Positions 1 through 12,291 of a DNA stretch of 64,000 bases are shown one piece after another; positions within the stretch are counted from its first letter, which is position 1; each line of letters opens with the position of its first letter. Under the pieces are notes generated by a model, which saw nothing but the letters and a program-made list of their open reading frames with translations, made no database searches and was not told where the DNA came from. This DNA is from Theobroma cacao. Taxonomy: Eukaryota > Streptophyta > Magnoliopsida > Malvales > Malvaceae. The stretch lies in assembly GCF_000208745.1 (NCBI RefSeq), contig NC_030852.1, positions 17,197,147 to 17,261,146 of the forward strand. The letters run 5' to 3'. Position numbers and translations under genes: made by a program.

Positions 1-1707
1 TTATTTAATGTCATATATATTGTATTTTCACAAATTAATTATTTATTATATGTTTGAATTATTATTATTTTTATCATTTATTATTTATTTATTATTTTTA
101 TCAAGTAATTTTTTTGGTATAGTCAAACTTTTTGTTTATTAAGAATTTCGGAACCTTGAAATCGAGGCCCTCCCATCATACTGGTGGAGCTTGATTTAGA
201 TTCTGAACCTAAGGAATATCGGCCCGGGATTGCGACTTCTCGCGTCCCAACCGATCATCCCATCATCGGCATTATACTTATGGTCAACATCATGATATTT
301 TATTACTATTTTTCCTTTTTGGTGATTTTATTATCATTATTTCTATTATTTATTATTTTATAAATTTATTATATATTTGTAATAAATATTTTCCTTCTTT
401 GTTTTTTATTATTATTTCTATTTTCTCTTAACATCTAATTATTTTAAAAGTATTTTATCTTTTTATTTTACCTAATAACATACTAAAACTAATTTACCCT
501 TCTATCAAATATTGGGCCAAACATAACCACAAAGACCAAATCAGAAAAAAAAATTTACCTTTTATGGGCTAAAGTGGCCCAAGATAATCGGATCACTCCA
601 ATGGTCTGCTTCCCAAGGCCCTCAGACCTCTCCCAAAACGCACTGTTTCGGTGTCTTGTCTAGCAACCCTTGGTGCGCCCAAAACGACGCTGTTTGGAGA
701 GAATAAATCAGACTTTGGGTGAGTTACAGGACGACGTCGTTTAAGGGCTCCGAGCCCTAGCTATAAAAACCTCTTTTTCTTTCCTCTTTCCCCATTTTCC
801 TTTTTTGTTTCTCTCTCTAGCCCAAATTCTCTCCATTCTCTCTTCCCAGCCGCCGGCCAACTAAAACTCTCTCCTCTCTTCCCTGCGCCAGTAACCGCAA
901 CCCAACGGTCGGCTCTCTTTCCAACCGGCGTCACTCCTCCAACGATCAGCTTTCCAACCGGTGGCTGCTTCTCCCTAACAGTCGGCCTTTTCAACCGGCG
1001 GTTGCTGCTCCCCAACAGTCGGCCTTTTCAATCGACGGTCGCTGCTCCCCAATCGGTTGTTCAACCGGTGGTTGCTGCTCCCCAATCGGTCAACTCTCTC
1101 CAACTGGCGTCGCTCAAGTCGGCTTTCCCCAACCAGCGACAAACCAAAACTTCCTGTTCTATCCCGAACGAAAGCCCAAAAAACAAAAACCTCAAAAATC
1201 TCTTTTCCAACCAGCGGCAAGGGCCCCAACTCTCACTGCACACACCTCTTTTTTCGGTTATTTTTTTTGGGATATATTTCTTTGATTTTTTTTTGTGGAA
1301 TTTGTTTTGGCTACTAGAGAACTAGGGTGTTTTTTGATTTTTCAGGTTGCTTTGGGGTTTTTTGATTGCTTGTTTTCTTTGGCTTGCAGGATCTGGGATT
1401 TTTCTCCGGTTTTCGTCCCCCGAATGCTACAGTGCCCCTTCCCCTTTATACCCAGTTCTTGGGTTCTGGAGGGGGCACTCTCCACTGCCTTGTTCCTGGG
1501 CACTGGGGGGCATGTTCCACTACCCTGCCAGATGCGAATTTTTCGCGTTTGGCAAGGTGAGGGAGGTGCCTGACAAGATGCGTTCGCACCTTGCCAGTCG
1601 TACCTCTCTCCCTTCTTTTTTATTTCTTTTTTTTATTTTTTATTTTTATTATTTTTATTATATATTTTTTTTTATTCATTTTTGTGTTTATAATTTTAGT
1701 GTCTACA
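1..1707 (+). repeat. LTR-like promoter fragment
   Basis: No credible gene. Three related dyads of the form AAAACG..CGTTTT lie at 635-648, 681-695 and 730-743; the last contains the perfect palindrome ACGACGTCGT. They precede a TATA box (TATAAAAA, 762-769) and a CT-rich leader. Position 1700-1707 reads TGTCTACA, a plausible LTR 3' end, and Athila-like internal sequence follows. Seen: the motifs and their order. Inferred: this is the U3-R-U5 part of a plant LTR retrotransposon in plus orientation. The left end is outside the window or decayed. Positions 1-480 are AT-rich filler. Confidence 0.45.
890..1135 (+). repeat. imperfect tandem repeat, about 35-40 bp unit
   Basis: GC-rich units built on CAACCGGCGG, TTGCTGCTCCCCAA and CAGTCGGCCTTTTC repeat about five to six times with variation. 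They lie in the putative transcribed leader downstream of the TATA box at 762. Short ORFs across this block are translations of the repeat, not genes. Confidence 0.6.
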
Positions 1708-1949
1708 CAAACTTAAATTGCACATTGTCCTCAATGTGAAAAGCTAAATAGAATATGAAAAAGAAACTCCCCTATCAATGGTGATAGTGCATTGAAAGCT
1801 CTAATTTTCTTTGTCTTAATTTTCATGCTTTCCAAACCTGTATACTCAACAAAACAAGCTAGGGAGAGGTTATAACTACTTATTTAAATAGAAAAAAACA
1901 ATACCTAACTAAAATAACAACTAAACCTAAAAAGATATAGCTTGGGTTG
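1708..1949 (-). repeat. Athila-type internal fragment, non-coding
   Basis: Read on the minus strand, this contains the phrase CATTGAGGACAATGTGCAAT next to TTTAAGTTT. That phrase typically follows the third ORF of Athila elements, and a close relative occurs on the plus strand near 38430. It is a short remnant cut by the LTR-like block on the left and the family X LTR on the right. Confidence 0.45.
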
Positions 1950-3610
1950 TGTCACAGCCTAAATCTCAAGCCATGACCGGCACATGGGTCTAATAGGCAT
2001 AGCCCACTAGGCTTAAGCAAGCCTCTTTATGTAAACCTGTTCATTAGTCCATCTATCACCCATATTTCTTTAATATTTATAATTCATAATTTTCATTAAT
2101 AATTTCTTCAAGAATAAACCATGGCAACCAAGCATATAACATCCTCAAAATAAGATTATTACTTGCCAACCCTAGTCGGCATTATTAATCAAACCAAACA
2201 TACAAGGGTTACAACAAATCTCACAGTTTACATTTGAACATTCATATATATATATATACACACACAACAGACCCTTGACTATCAGCGGAGTGACTCAGGG
2301 CGTGGGTACTATTATTAAATGTCATGGTAAACCTACCAAAAGATGAATATGAGGAAGCACCCTGACTTAGGATCCAACTACCTCGGAACCTGAAAACTAA
2401 AATATGAAGTTGAAAAGAATGAGAGTATAAACCTAGTGAGTGAACATAGGAAGGGAACAAGTAAAGGATACGGAAGGGTTTTTGGAAACACGATGCACTT
2501 GTGTTAAAACAATGCAATTTGTGTATCATAAGCAAACTCGATACCATGTTGTCTTTTAACTTATTTTTAAACATTTAGGAATTTCAACTTTCAACATTTA
2601 GTGCAATCACATTTCATTTTCCAAACATCTCTACCCTACAAGACAGGTGCGCATGCGTACAAGAATTCATGTATATATATATATATATGGACATTTTCAA
2701 ACATACATCAAATACATCAAGGTCATTCCCAAACTAGTCAACATGGCTCAATGCATACAACCACCATCCTCAATTTAGCTCATGTGCACTCCCACACCGC
2801 ACATGGCAAATATCATGTGAACTCCCACACCGCACATGGCCTATATCATCATGTGCACTCCCACACCACACGTGGCATATGTCATCAGCGTGTGCATTCC
2901 CACACCACACACCACCATCACCATCATGTGCACTCCCACACCGCACATGCACGGTTATAGTTATCATTCAATATTACCTTTCAAGGCATAGCACACATAA
3001 CAACATGTAACAAGAATCTTTGCATAATAATACATTCCACATAATTCATTATTTTATTAGTCATAGACATGGTTGCATGGTCCAACATTCAAGGAAAATA
3101 GTATTAATCGTATCACCATTAGTTAGAACAGCTCAAGATTTCCAATGCATCATACATCGCAATTTAATTGGCAATTCAACATAATGTTTCAAACACGTAA
3201 TTCATCACATTTTATGTTTAACAACATAGAAATGTCACTTGTGAAAGGCTTGTTCCCATGCATAATTTTTAAAAAAGTCAACCAAAGATATTCAAGTACT
3301 TCATTCAACACATATGCATTTGTTCAAAACATTTTAAATGCAAGTTCGCTTATCCATTTTTTTTATCAACTCCAAACCTCAACTAGTGCTCCAAGTGGAA
3401 ACGTGGGGTCTCGTTGGAACCTATCACACATAATTAGCATCACAACCAACCTAATTCACATGAATATAAATCCAAATGCTATGTTCATAATTAAACTTTA
3501 CTAGTTCTTCCTAACTAGTTTTCAATTATTGTAATCGCTTTCTAACCATACCCAAGGCATCACATAACATTACGCATTGCACACAATCATTCTCACCAAT
3601 ATTAAGTGCA
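1950..3610 (-). mobile_element. truncated family X LTR
   Basis: Starts TGTCACAGCC, the same edge as the X-type LTRs at 31575 and 49960, and shares their order of blocks: a CCATGACCGGC edge block, a GTGAGTGAACATAGGAAGG block, an (AT)n run at 2668-2690, an array of small hairpins (2781-2949) and a GTCTCGTTGGAACCTA block. It stops near 3610, where the other copies continue for several hundred bases. The CTCGCTGCAGCGAG palindromes of the other two copies are absent. Transcription orientation is inferred as minus from the sister copies. No gene is present. Confidence 0.75.
2781..2949. repeat. hairpin array CATGTGC-spacer-GCACATG
   Basis: Five tandem units of about 30-45 bp. Each has two 7-base arms (CATGTGC and GCACATG, some with a mismatch) around an 11-base spacer such as ACTCCCACACC. 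The array follows an (AT)n run. It gives a histidine-rich open frame on the plus strand (2601-2960), which is judged non-coding. The array recurs in both other X copies. Confidence 0.8.
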
Positions 3611-3616
3611 GTGAAG

Positions 3617-4374
3617 GTAAAAGAAAGTACTTATGATCACAAGTTGATCTAAATGGTACAAGGTTGAGTGTAGAGTACAAATACAAAGGATGGGCATTTA
3701 AGTGCAGTGAGGTGAAGAGAAAATTTTCTGATTTATTAGTTCTTAATGACTCAAATCTCTTCCGAAACTTCCAAAAAACTTGTTTCTAACTGTTAGAAGA
3801 CCCTTTTATACTTAGAGAAACATATTTGATGGCAACTTGACAGTTTTCTAGCCGTTGGAGAGAGTTGGGAATCGGTTCTAGCCGTTACTTTATCTTTTAG
3901 TGCAGATTTCAAACTTGCAGGCAGAATGCTCTTAGTCGACTAACCGATATGTTAGTCGACTAAGTCATCTCTGTTTTCTAGTTCCTGTCTTTGGTAGTTC
4001 TTGTAGTATGCACTTAGTCGACTAACACATTTCTTGGTCGACTAAGTTGGTTCTGTCTTGAAGCCCAGATTTTGGCAGTAGCTTCGTAGTCGACTAACTC
4101 ACATCTTGGTCGGCTAAGTTGCTTTTGTTTCTCAATCAGCCCGCCATTTCTCTAATTTAAATTTTAGTTAACCAACATTCTTCATTATTTAACTAAAGAC
4201 TTTCCTCTTAGTTGATCAATCATTTTTCTTCATTTTCATGATTCTTGATATAAGCATTTGAAAGGTTGATTTATTATTTCCATATGACTTTTTGTCCTGC
4301 ACACTTAGATGGAAATGTTAGACACAAATGAAATGGGAATGCTTTGTTATCATAAAAAACTAATGGAACCAATA
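3617..4374 (-). repeat. copia-1 3' LTR, truncated
   Basis: Matches the 5' LTR at 12292-13478 from about 12715 to its end. Read on the minus strand it starts TATTGGTTCC where the complete LTR starts TGTTGGCTCC. The last 420 or so bases are missing. It contains six LTR-palindrome copies (TTAGTCGACTAA and one-base variants) in three pairs at 3937-3970, 4014-4046 and 4087-4120. Confidence 0.9.
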
Positions 4375-4406
4375 ATCTCCCGCTTTTTGATGATAACAAA
4401 ACATTC
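4337..4406 (-). promoter_or_regulatory. inverted repeat enclosing the copia-1 polypurine tract
   Basis: Arms at 4337-4353 and 4390-4406 are complementary at 16 of 17 positions. They flank a 36-base loop holding the polypurine tract (minus strand AAAAAGCGGGAGAT) and the internal/3' LTR boundary. The same arrangement occurs in copia-2 at 53785-53855, so it is probably not chance. Confidence 0.75.
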
Positions 4407-5075
4407 TTTGGTTAACAGCACAGTGTCTTTTATTCTTTTTAATTTCAGTAAAAAGTGAGGATTGCTCCTCTTAAGTGTGCGCTCCCCCTTAATGTGTGCA
4501 TATTTAGCTTATTCATTTCAACAGATTTTATTCATGTCATATAGAAAATGACACCATTCATTCAATATATATATATATGCAGATTTTGTAAGATAATTTG
4601 CAGCAGATGAATGTTGATAGTTTCTTATCAAAATTTCAGCAATGTCTGCCATTGACATATTATTACCAGATTTTGTCTATACAATTCAACAATCATCAGA
4701 TACACTATACTTAGCATCCATATCCATTCACAAATATAATTTATAGTGAAGATCAATAATTAGTATGCAAGTTTCAACATCAGTGCAGTGACAAACTTTT
4801 ATCAATAGCAGTTAAAGTGTCATAAATAACAGGATATCAGCAAGTATTCAAATTTCAGCATCAAAGTACTATAAACATATCAACAAAATACCATAATCAT
4901 TCATAAAAATATCAACAACAAAATTAAAGTTAAGTGTTTGATTGCAATCATGGCATACCCAGCACAACAGTTGATTTTCTTAAAATGCCCCTGATTCATT
5001 TCTACTTCCTTTCTTTCCTAAATTCCTAGTTCCTCCACCCTAACATTTTTTTTTATTAATTTTCTAAGGTTCTGC

Positions 5076-5096
5076 CATACTCCCCCTTTTTGTCAG
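5076..5096 (-). promoter_or_regulatory. second polypurine-like tract of copia-1
   Basis: The minus strand reads TGACAAAAAGGGGGAG about 700 bases upstream of the tract that abuts the 3' LTR. A matching tract is at 53172-53188 in copia-2. Multiplied polypurine tracts are known in Sireviruses. Use as an extra plus-strand primer is inference. Confidence 0.5.
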
Positions 5097-5252
5097 TATC
5101 AAATCAAGGGGTTTCTAGTCATCTGAGGTATCAGAGGGTGTGGATTTAGTGTCATAAAAAGGATTTAAAGGAAAAAGAGAAGGTTCTCGTACAGGTGATG
5201 ATTTTTTAGGGGAAGGCTCTAGTGAGGATTTGTCAGAGTCATTGACTGGATT

Positions 5253-7054
5253 CTAAGAAGAAGATACTAGAGCTGGCTTGGATTTTTCTACCAATCGAGA
5301 AGACTTCATTCTCTTGAGAAATGCTGTCTTTGTGGCCATAGTTTTCTTACCCTTGATTTGTGGCTTGGATTTTGCTGCAGTGGCTTCCTTCTCTTGTGAT
5401 GCTGCAGTGACTTTTTGTTTCTCTTTTCCAAATTTGGCTTTCATTCTGGGGGCTAGTGTAAATGTTGTTTGTTGAGCTTTTCTCTTAACTATTTCTTTCT
5501 TAGCTTGTTCCTCCCTAGCCATTTGTTGGAAGACATCCATAATGGATACTTCTTCTGAATTTGAAGTAGAGGGTTACTGTTTCTCAGATCCTGAACCAAT
5601 TACTTCTGTTCCTTGGTCTGACTTGTCCTTGCTCTAGTGTTCAGATGATAGAGCCCTAGTTGGTTGATCAACACCAGGATGTGAGTCCTCTTTCTGAAGG
5701 ATAGGACTGATAGTTTTGTAAGTTGAGCCTTCAGCTTGAACACCAAGACTTGCTTCATGAGGAACAGATCCTTCTGCTTGCACAGCTGAATCCTCAGCAC
5801 CTTGCTGTGTTGGTGCAACACTTGGTGTTTTGGAGGAATCTTCAACAGCAGGTTTTGATGGCTTTTTTTTCCCTTTTAGTTGATTTCTAGTGTAGTAACT
5901 TTCTCTTCAATTCTCTGCATTCTAGCTCCCTGATTAGTGAGCTTTCCATCTATCTTCATCAATAGATTAAAAATCATTTCACTAAAGAATTGAAAGGATG
6001 GTGACTTTGTTGGTGCTTGAATTGTAGAGATCTTGGGTGTTCTAGTAAATTTCTCTCCATCCAACTTATAACCCATTTTAGGTAGACTACCTAAGTAGAT
6101 AGCCTGGTCTCTACTCTTCACCATATCAAGTTCATATCTTTTTGCCCAGACAACCTTTTTCTGCACTAAGGATGTGATCACATTTCCAAAAGGCAGATTA
6201 ATTTTTTCGAGCTTGCATGCTCCTCTCATCTTTCCAATCATGAATCTGCCTACATTCAGAGCAATCCCATTGAAAGCATGTTCCATCAGCCAAAGATTTT
6301 GAAGGTTGATTTAGCTTAAACTCCCACTTCTACCATGGATATTAGTTGCAACAAAATAGTGTAGAATTCTTATCTGGAGACTGGTTATCAAACCAGCATT
6401 GCTCTTTAATGAGTATTTCTCTCTTCTCCCGGTGATGATTTCCCACAATGAGGATGAGACATACTTTTCTGAGAATTCAAACTCTTTTACCTCACATTCA
6501 ACTTTCAGCAAGTCACCAAGATCAGTGACAGTAACCACAAATTCCTTACCATTCAAAAACACATTTAATCCATTTTCAATGTAATCATCAGAATCATCTA
6601 GTTATTCTTATCCTAAAGCTATACTAGCATAAAATTCTTTCACTAAGCTAGCACTGTAGGATATATTCTTAAATGTGCTATACTCCTTTAGTTTCAAATC
6701 CTCAAAATAATCTGACAGGTTGGTTTGAATTTCTGGATTTTCATTAAAACTTTCCCAATCAATGTATTTTCCGTAAGTAATGGGGGCATTCTCTATTTTC
6801 TTAAACCTTTCTTCATGCATTCTATTTCTGAATTTGGAAGAAAAAGAAGTAGTACCTTTCTTGGGAGTAGTATCCTTGATCTTCTTATTCTCTGATTTAT
6901 GCTTCTTTTCTTTCTGTTTTCCAAATTTTTCAGTCATTGAAGCAGACACAAATTTCTGTTTCTTCTTCTACACTTCAGTTTCTGACCATTCTTCTAGTGG
7001 TCTTTTTCCTTTTTTCTTTTCAGTAATTTCTCTACTCTGAGAGGTTTTTGCCAT
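5253..7054 (-). pseudogene. copia-1 third ORF, degenerate
   Basis: Lies between RNase H and the 3' LTR, where some Sireviruses have an env-like gene. The start is set at 7054 because the N-terminus (MAKTSQS) matches MAKSSQS in copia-2. In order it has: a lysine-rich basic segment; a conserved block with RFKKIENAP and IDWESF; LVKEFYASI; FLNGKEF; SLWEIITGRREKYS; LHYFVATNI; INLPFGNVITSLVQK; AIYLGSLPKMGYKLDGEKF; a short coiled-coil-like stretch (MQRIEEKVTTLE); and a Pro/Glu/Ser-rich tail ending with a lysine-rich block (MDVFQQMAREEQAKK). No hydrophobic segment long enough for a membrane helix is obvious. Several in-frame stops (for example near 6985 and 6600) break it. I take the middle as the plant family labelled 'putative plant transposon protein' (I recall PF20167). 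Its function is unknown. Confidence 0.8.
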
Positions 7055-7385
7055 TTTGATTCTAAAGATTTTTGACTGGGATTCGAGGGTTTTGGTTTTG
7101 GGTGAGTCAGTTTCAGAGGTGAGAATATAGAGAGATTGAATTTCAGTTTTATGGGAGAGAAAATGTAAAGAAAAAAAGAAGTTGTTAGTAGTTTTAATTT
7201 CACTTGGAAAACCGTCCGCCTCCCCCTTAAAAATTGCCTCACTTCATTTGCTTAAAAATTTTAAAATTCCCTCTAAATATTTGGTAATTCTCCTAGGCGA
7301 TTTTTCTTCTTTTCTTTATTACCCGATACACATTATTTTATTCTTTCTTCATTTGTTTGACTGAGTCTTATTATTTAAGACTAAT

Positions 7386-7425
7386 AGAGCACTCTTAGTT
7401 GGCTAAGATTCATCTTAGTCGACTA
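7386..7425 (-). promoter_or_regulatory. LTR-type palindromes in the pol/third-ORF spacer
   Basis: CTTAGTTGGCTAAG and CTTAGTCGACTAAA lie in the 230-base region between the end of pol (stop at 7473) and the N-terminal part of the third ORF. They are of the same type as the palindromes in the LTR. Copia-2 has the equivalent pair at 46808-46840, also followed by GCATTCTG. Confidence 0.6.
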
Positions 7426-7472
7426 AATGCATTCTGTTTTGTGAGTAAGAACTAGGAATTTTCTCACAACTC

Positions 7473-10400
7473 CTACAGATTAATCATTCCTAAATTCCTT
7501 TTAATTTCACAGAATCTATCTTCATTTAGGGGTTTCATAAAAATATTTGCTAACTGATGCAAAGTATTCACAAATTCAATCTTGATATCACTTTTCACTG
7601 CATGATCTCTAACAAAATGGTGCCTAATCTCAATGTGCTTTGTCCTAGAATGCTGAACAGGATTTTTAGATATATTGATTGCATTTGTGTTATCATAGAA
7701 GATTGGTACATTATGAACTTTAATTCCAAAATCTCTTAGTTGTTGTTTGATCCATAAAATCTGAGCACAACAACTACCTAGAGAAATGTACTCTGCTTCA
7801 GCTGTTGAGAGTGCTACAGAATTTTGTTTCCTAGAAATTGGCATGTTCCACTAGTACTTTTTCTATCAGTTTTGCTTCCTACGAAGTCTGCATCCGAATA
7901 GCCTACAAGATCAAATGATGATTCTCTAGAATACCATAATCCTAAAGTTTGAGTTTATAAGAGGTATCTAAAACTTCTCTTAACAGTTGTTAGGTGTGAT
8001 TCTTTAAGTTGTGACTGAAATCTAGTACACAAACATACACTAAACTGAATATCTGGTTTACTTGTTGTAAAGTAAAGTAGTGAACCGATCATACTTCTAT
8101 ATAGCTTTTGATCTACATCTTTTCCTTTTTCATCTAGATCAAGTTTTATGGATGGACTCATTGGTGTGGGGATTGGCTTCAGTTTTAGCATTTTGAGCTT
8201 TTTGAGCATATCTTGTGTGTATGTTTCTTGGTTGATGAAGATTCCTTCATCATTTTGCTTAATTTGAAGACTAAGAAAGTACTTCAACTCTCCCATCATG
8301 CTCATCTCAAATTCACCCTGTATTTTTTTTGCAAAGTTCTTGCATAAAGTCTCATTAGTTGCACCAAATACAATGTCATCCACATATACTTGCACAATAA
8401 TTAAATCATTTAGATATCTTTTAATGAACAATGTAGTATCAATGTTGCCTCTAACATACTCTTTTTCAACCAGAAATTTTGAAAGCCTCTCATACCAAGC
8501 TCTAGGAGCTTGTTTCAATCCATACAAGGCTTTATGGAGTTTGAAAACATGTTCTGGTTTTTCGAAATCTTCAAAACCTGGTGGTTGTTCAACATATACT
8601 TCCTCTTGAATGAATCCATTTAAAAATGCACTTTTTACATCTATTTGGTACAATTTGAAATTCATGAAGCATGCAAAAGCTTACAACAACCTTATGGCTT
8701 CAATCCTAGCAATGGGTGCAAAGGTTTCATCATAGTCTATTCCTTCCTCTTGATTGTATCCTTGGGCTACTATCTTAGCTTTATTTCTAACTACATTTCC
8801 TCACTCATCTACTTTATTTCTAAACACCCATTTTATGCCAACAATAGGGTGATTTGAAGGTCTAGGTACTAATGACCATACATGGTTTCTTTTAAATTGG
8901 TTAAGTTCCTCTTGCATGGCCATTATCCAACTTTCCTCATTTTCAGCTTCTTCAAAGTTTTTAGGTTCAATTTGTGATATGAAGGCTGAAAACTCACAAG
9001 TTTCTCTTGTTACTCTCCTAGTTCTCACTCCTTGAGAAATGTCACCTACGATTTGATCTTGTGGATGGTCTTTCACAAATCTCTAATTCCTTGGAAGGTC
9101 ATTATGCTCATTTTCTATTCTTTGCAAGTTTTCTAGAGATGGAGTTTCATTTTCTCTTTTAGGTGAGCTTTCTTCAATATCCTTATTGTTCTCTAAGCTC
9201 TTTTTTTCCATTTGTTTTTCTAAGATTTCTACATCATTATCATCAACATGGATTTCCTTTTGTAAAGCATTGGACTCATAAAAAACTACATGGATCGATT
9301 CTTCAACATTTAAAGTCCTTTTGTTGAAAACTCTATAAGCCTTGGAGTTTAATGCATATCCTAAAAATATTGCTTCATCACTCTTTGCATCAAACTTTCC
9401 TAGGGGTTGTTTTCCATTGTTCAATACAAAACATTTGCAACCAAAACTCCTAAGGCGAGAAATGTTTGGTTTCCTACCTTTGTAAAGTTCATATGGTGTC
9501 TTAGATACCATGGGTCTTATTAAGACTCTATTAAGTATATAAGCTGCTGTGTTCACTGTCTCAACCTAAAAATATTTTGGTAGGTTATTCTCACATAACA
9601 TAGTCCTAGCCATTTCTTTTAAGGTTTGGTTTTTCCTTTCTACAACTCCATTTTGCTAGGGTGTTATAGGTGCAGAGAAATTGTGATCCAACCCTTTTTC
9701 ATTGCAAAATTTCTCAAATTCATCATTTTCAAATTCTCCTCCATGATCACTCCTTATACTAACAATGGCTAGTCTTTTTTCATTCTCTACTCTCCTACAA
9801 TGACTTATAAATGCTGATAGAGCATCATTCTTATAAGCAAGAAAATAAACCCAAGTGTACCTAGAATAGTCATCAACTATTACAAAGCCATAAGATTTTC
9901 CTCCTAAGCTAGTTGTGCTTATTGGACCAAATAGATCAATGTGCAACAATTCAAGAGGTTTAGATGTTGATACAACTTTCTTAGCTTTAAAGGATGTTCT
10001 AACTTACTTTCCCAGTTGGCAAACACCACATATTTTCTCATTTTCAAATTTTAAATCCGGCAGCCCAACAATTAAGTTCTTTTTAATCAATTTTGACATA
10101 GTATGCAAGCTTACATGTCCTAATCTTCTATGCCATAACTAGTTGTCATTTTCAGCATTTGCAATAAGACATATTTCACTATTTATTACAAGATCCTCAA
10201 GAAAAACAACATACATATTCTTCAATCTTTTTCCTATAAATGAGACTTTATTTGTACGTATGTCTATTACTTCACACTTATTTGAATCAAAATATACTTT
10301 GAATCCTTTGTCACATAATTGACTAATACTCAATAAATTATGCTTTAAACCCTTCACTAACAACACATGACTAATTTGAGTTTGGGAGTTCTTACCAACC

Positions 10401-10560
10401 GTACCTATCCCATGAATTCTACCTTTTGAATCATCACCGAAGGAAACAATACCTCCTTTTCTTTTGTATAGCTGAGCAAACATCATTTCATCTCCAATCA
10501 TGTGTCATGAACAGCCATTGTCCATGTACCAAGACTGTTTCTTCTTGAGTTGAGCTTTTG
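7473..10560 (-). pseudogene. copia-1 pol: protease, integrase, RT, RNase H
   Basis: Would encode the enzymes that cleave, reverse-transcribe and integrate the element. Visible on the minus strand in order: a protease motif near 10500-10540 (WYMDNGCS then a stop, where the family has WYLDSGCSRH); the GAG_pre-integrase region; integrase core at 9949-9656 (IDLFGPI, VDDYSRYTWV, SDHGGEFEN); integrase tail near 9480 (SRLRSFGCKCFVL); RT at 9076-7955 with KWVFRNKVDE, QIDVKSAFLNG, LYGLKQAPRAWY and catalytic YVDD; RNase H at 7844-7473 with STAEAEY, FYDNTNAI and RTKHIEIRHHFVRDH. The sequence is close to Sirevirus pol. It is broken by stops and frameshifts near 10500, 9560, 9080, 8700, 7955 and 7850. The protease Asp-Ser/Thr-Gly is altered to Asp-Asn-Gly, so the copy is inactive. 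Confidence 0.92.
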
Positions 10561-10614
10561 TACATGTTTCCTTTAAGTGCAGCGCAACCTACAAAACAAA
10601 ATTTCAGTTTTTCT

Positions 10615-12233
10615 TTATAGGTACCCATACTTTGATGGGTCATTGAGAGTAAGTAGCAATATAGGATCCTTTAGGGACTCAAATTTTTCAAACTTTTTGC
10701 AAGTTACCTCTTTTAAAGCAGTCATATGATAAATGTCCAAGTTTTCCACAACTATAGCATTTAGGTGATGCAAAAACAGAATTCTACTTATGGAATGCAT
10801 TTCTTTTTGACGTTTCTTTTAAACATCTGTGAGCTATGTTTTCATCAAGTAATTTTTACAAAGCTTCTGATTTATTGTCCAGCTCTAGTTTTAAAACTTC
10901 AAAATCTGTTTTTGAGTGTTCTAACTCAATTTGCAGAAAATTTCTTTGCTCAAAACAAAGTTGAATTCTTGTCTCACTTTTTCCAAATCATTTTCAAGAG
11001 ATGTAGCATTTTTCTTTATAGTCTTATATTTTGCAAAAAGTTTTTCAAATTCATCACAAAGACTATCATATTCATCTTGTAAATCATCTATGGAAATATC
11101 ACAAGGTGATGAGGATACCTCGGTTTCATCATCTTGTGCCATTAAGCAGAGGTTTGCTATTTCTTCAGATTTCTCATTTTCAGTTTCAGAGCTTGATGTA
11201 TCACTATCCAACCATGCAGTAGCCACCATTGCTTTCTTGGATTTCTTATTTTTCTTTAGAGTATCATCTTTCAGCATTGGACATTCGAACTTGAAGTGGC
11301 CAGGTTTCTTGCACTCGTAGCAGATTAGCTTTTCTTTTTTGTTGGAGTCATTTTTGTTTCTGAATTTCCACGAAGCACCTTGATATTTTCTAAATCCTTT
11401 TCTAGCTAGTCTCCGGTTTCTTCAGCCCATAAGCTTTTTGAATTTTCTTGCAACTAGAGCTAACTCTTCATCATCATCGCATGACAACTCTTCCAGCTTT
11501 TCTTCAAGAATGTTGGGTTTAAGTGCAATTCTCTTTTTCTTTTCCTTTGCTTCCCTCTTGTCTTCTTCTTCCTCTTTTTTAAGCTTCAGCTCATGAGTAA
11601 GGAGAGAACCACGAAACTCATCTAAGGTGATCACATTTAGATCTTTGGCCTCTCGGATTGCAATCACTTTAGGCATCCAATTTTTTGATAGGCTTCTAAG
11701 GAGTCTTTTAACTCTTTCATGCTCGGGTATTGGCTTGCCTAGCTGACTCAATTTATTTGTAATGTTTGTAAATCTATCTAACATGCTGGTGATGTCTTCA
11801 CCAGGCTTCATTTTGAATATTTCATAGTTATGTGTCAATAGGGCTATTTTGGACTCCTTAACTTGAGAAGTCCCTTCATGGATTATTCTAAATTTGTTCC
11901 ACACTTGCTTAGTTGTTGTACAGCTTGAGACTTGTTGAATTCAATGGGGGTTAAAGCACAATGCAATGTATTGATGGCCTTAAAATTTGTTAGAACTTTT
12001 TTTGTTTCAGCCTCGGTCCATTCAGACCTTAGCTTAGGCATCATCTCATTGGTAACTACATTTAAGGTTGAAGGAATAAAGGGTCCATCAGTTATGATGT
12101 CCCACATTTCATAATCTATAGCTCTAATGTAAATTAACATTCTAGTGCTCCAATAAGGATAGTTAGAGCCATCAAACAGAGGTGGTCTGTTTGTTGATTG
12201 TCCCTCAGTAACTATGGATTTTTAGAGAGCCAT
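10615..12233 (-). pseudogene. copia-1 gag
   Basis: Capsid-like polyprotein that would package element RNA. The start at 12233 is chosen because it lies just inside the primer binding site and leads into the family N-terminus (RPPLFDGSNYPYWSTRM, about 12190-12140). A stop replaces codon 4. The UBN2-type gag domain runs to about 11420 and includes a frameshift near 11900. It is followed by a Lys/Glu-rich linker, a CCHC zinc knuckle (CYECKKPGHFKFEC, about 11283-11325) and an acidic, coiled-coil-like region to 10921. Decayed zinc-knuckle-like sequence continues to about 10700. Confidence 0.88.
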
Positions 12234-12277
12234 TTGGTTCCTCCCAAAGGGTGTTAGACCTTAAGAACAAGAAACTT

Positions 12278-12289
12278 GCTCTGACACCA
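12278..12289 (-). other. primer binding site, initiator Met tRNA type
   Basis: The minus strand reads TGGTGTCAGAGC two bases inside the 5' LTR. It differs at one base from TGGTATCAGAGC, the complement of the plant initiator methionine tRNA 3' end, the usual primer of plant copia elements. Confidence 0.85.
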
Positions 12290-12291
12290 CT

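Noticed and set aside
761..1739. Several overlapping ORFs of 60-130 codons in an LTR-like region
   Set aside because: They cover a tandem repeat and T-rich tract on both strands, with no domain and no splice pattern.
2601..2960. 119-codon histidine-rich ORF (repeated HSHTAHG), with shorter counterparts at 32804-33112 and 51199-51441
   Set aside because: It is the translation of the X-LTR hairpin array. The frame and length are not kept between copies, and no promoter or conservation supports a protein.
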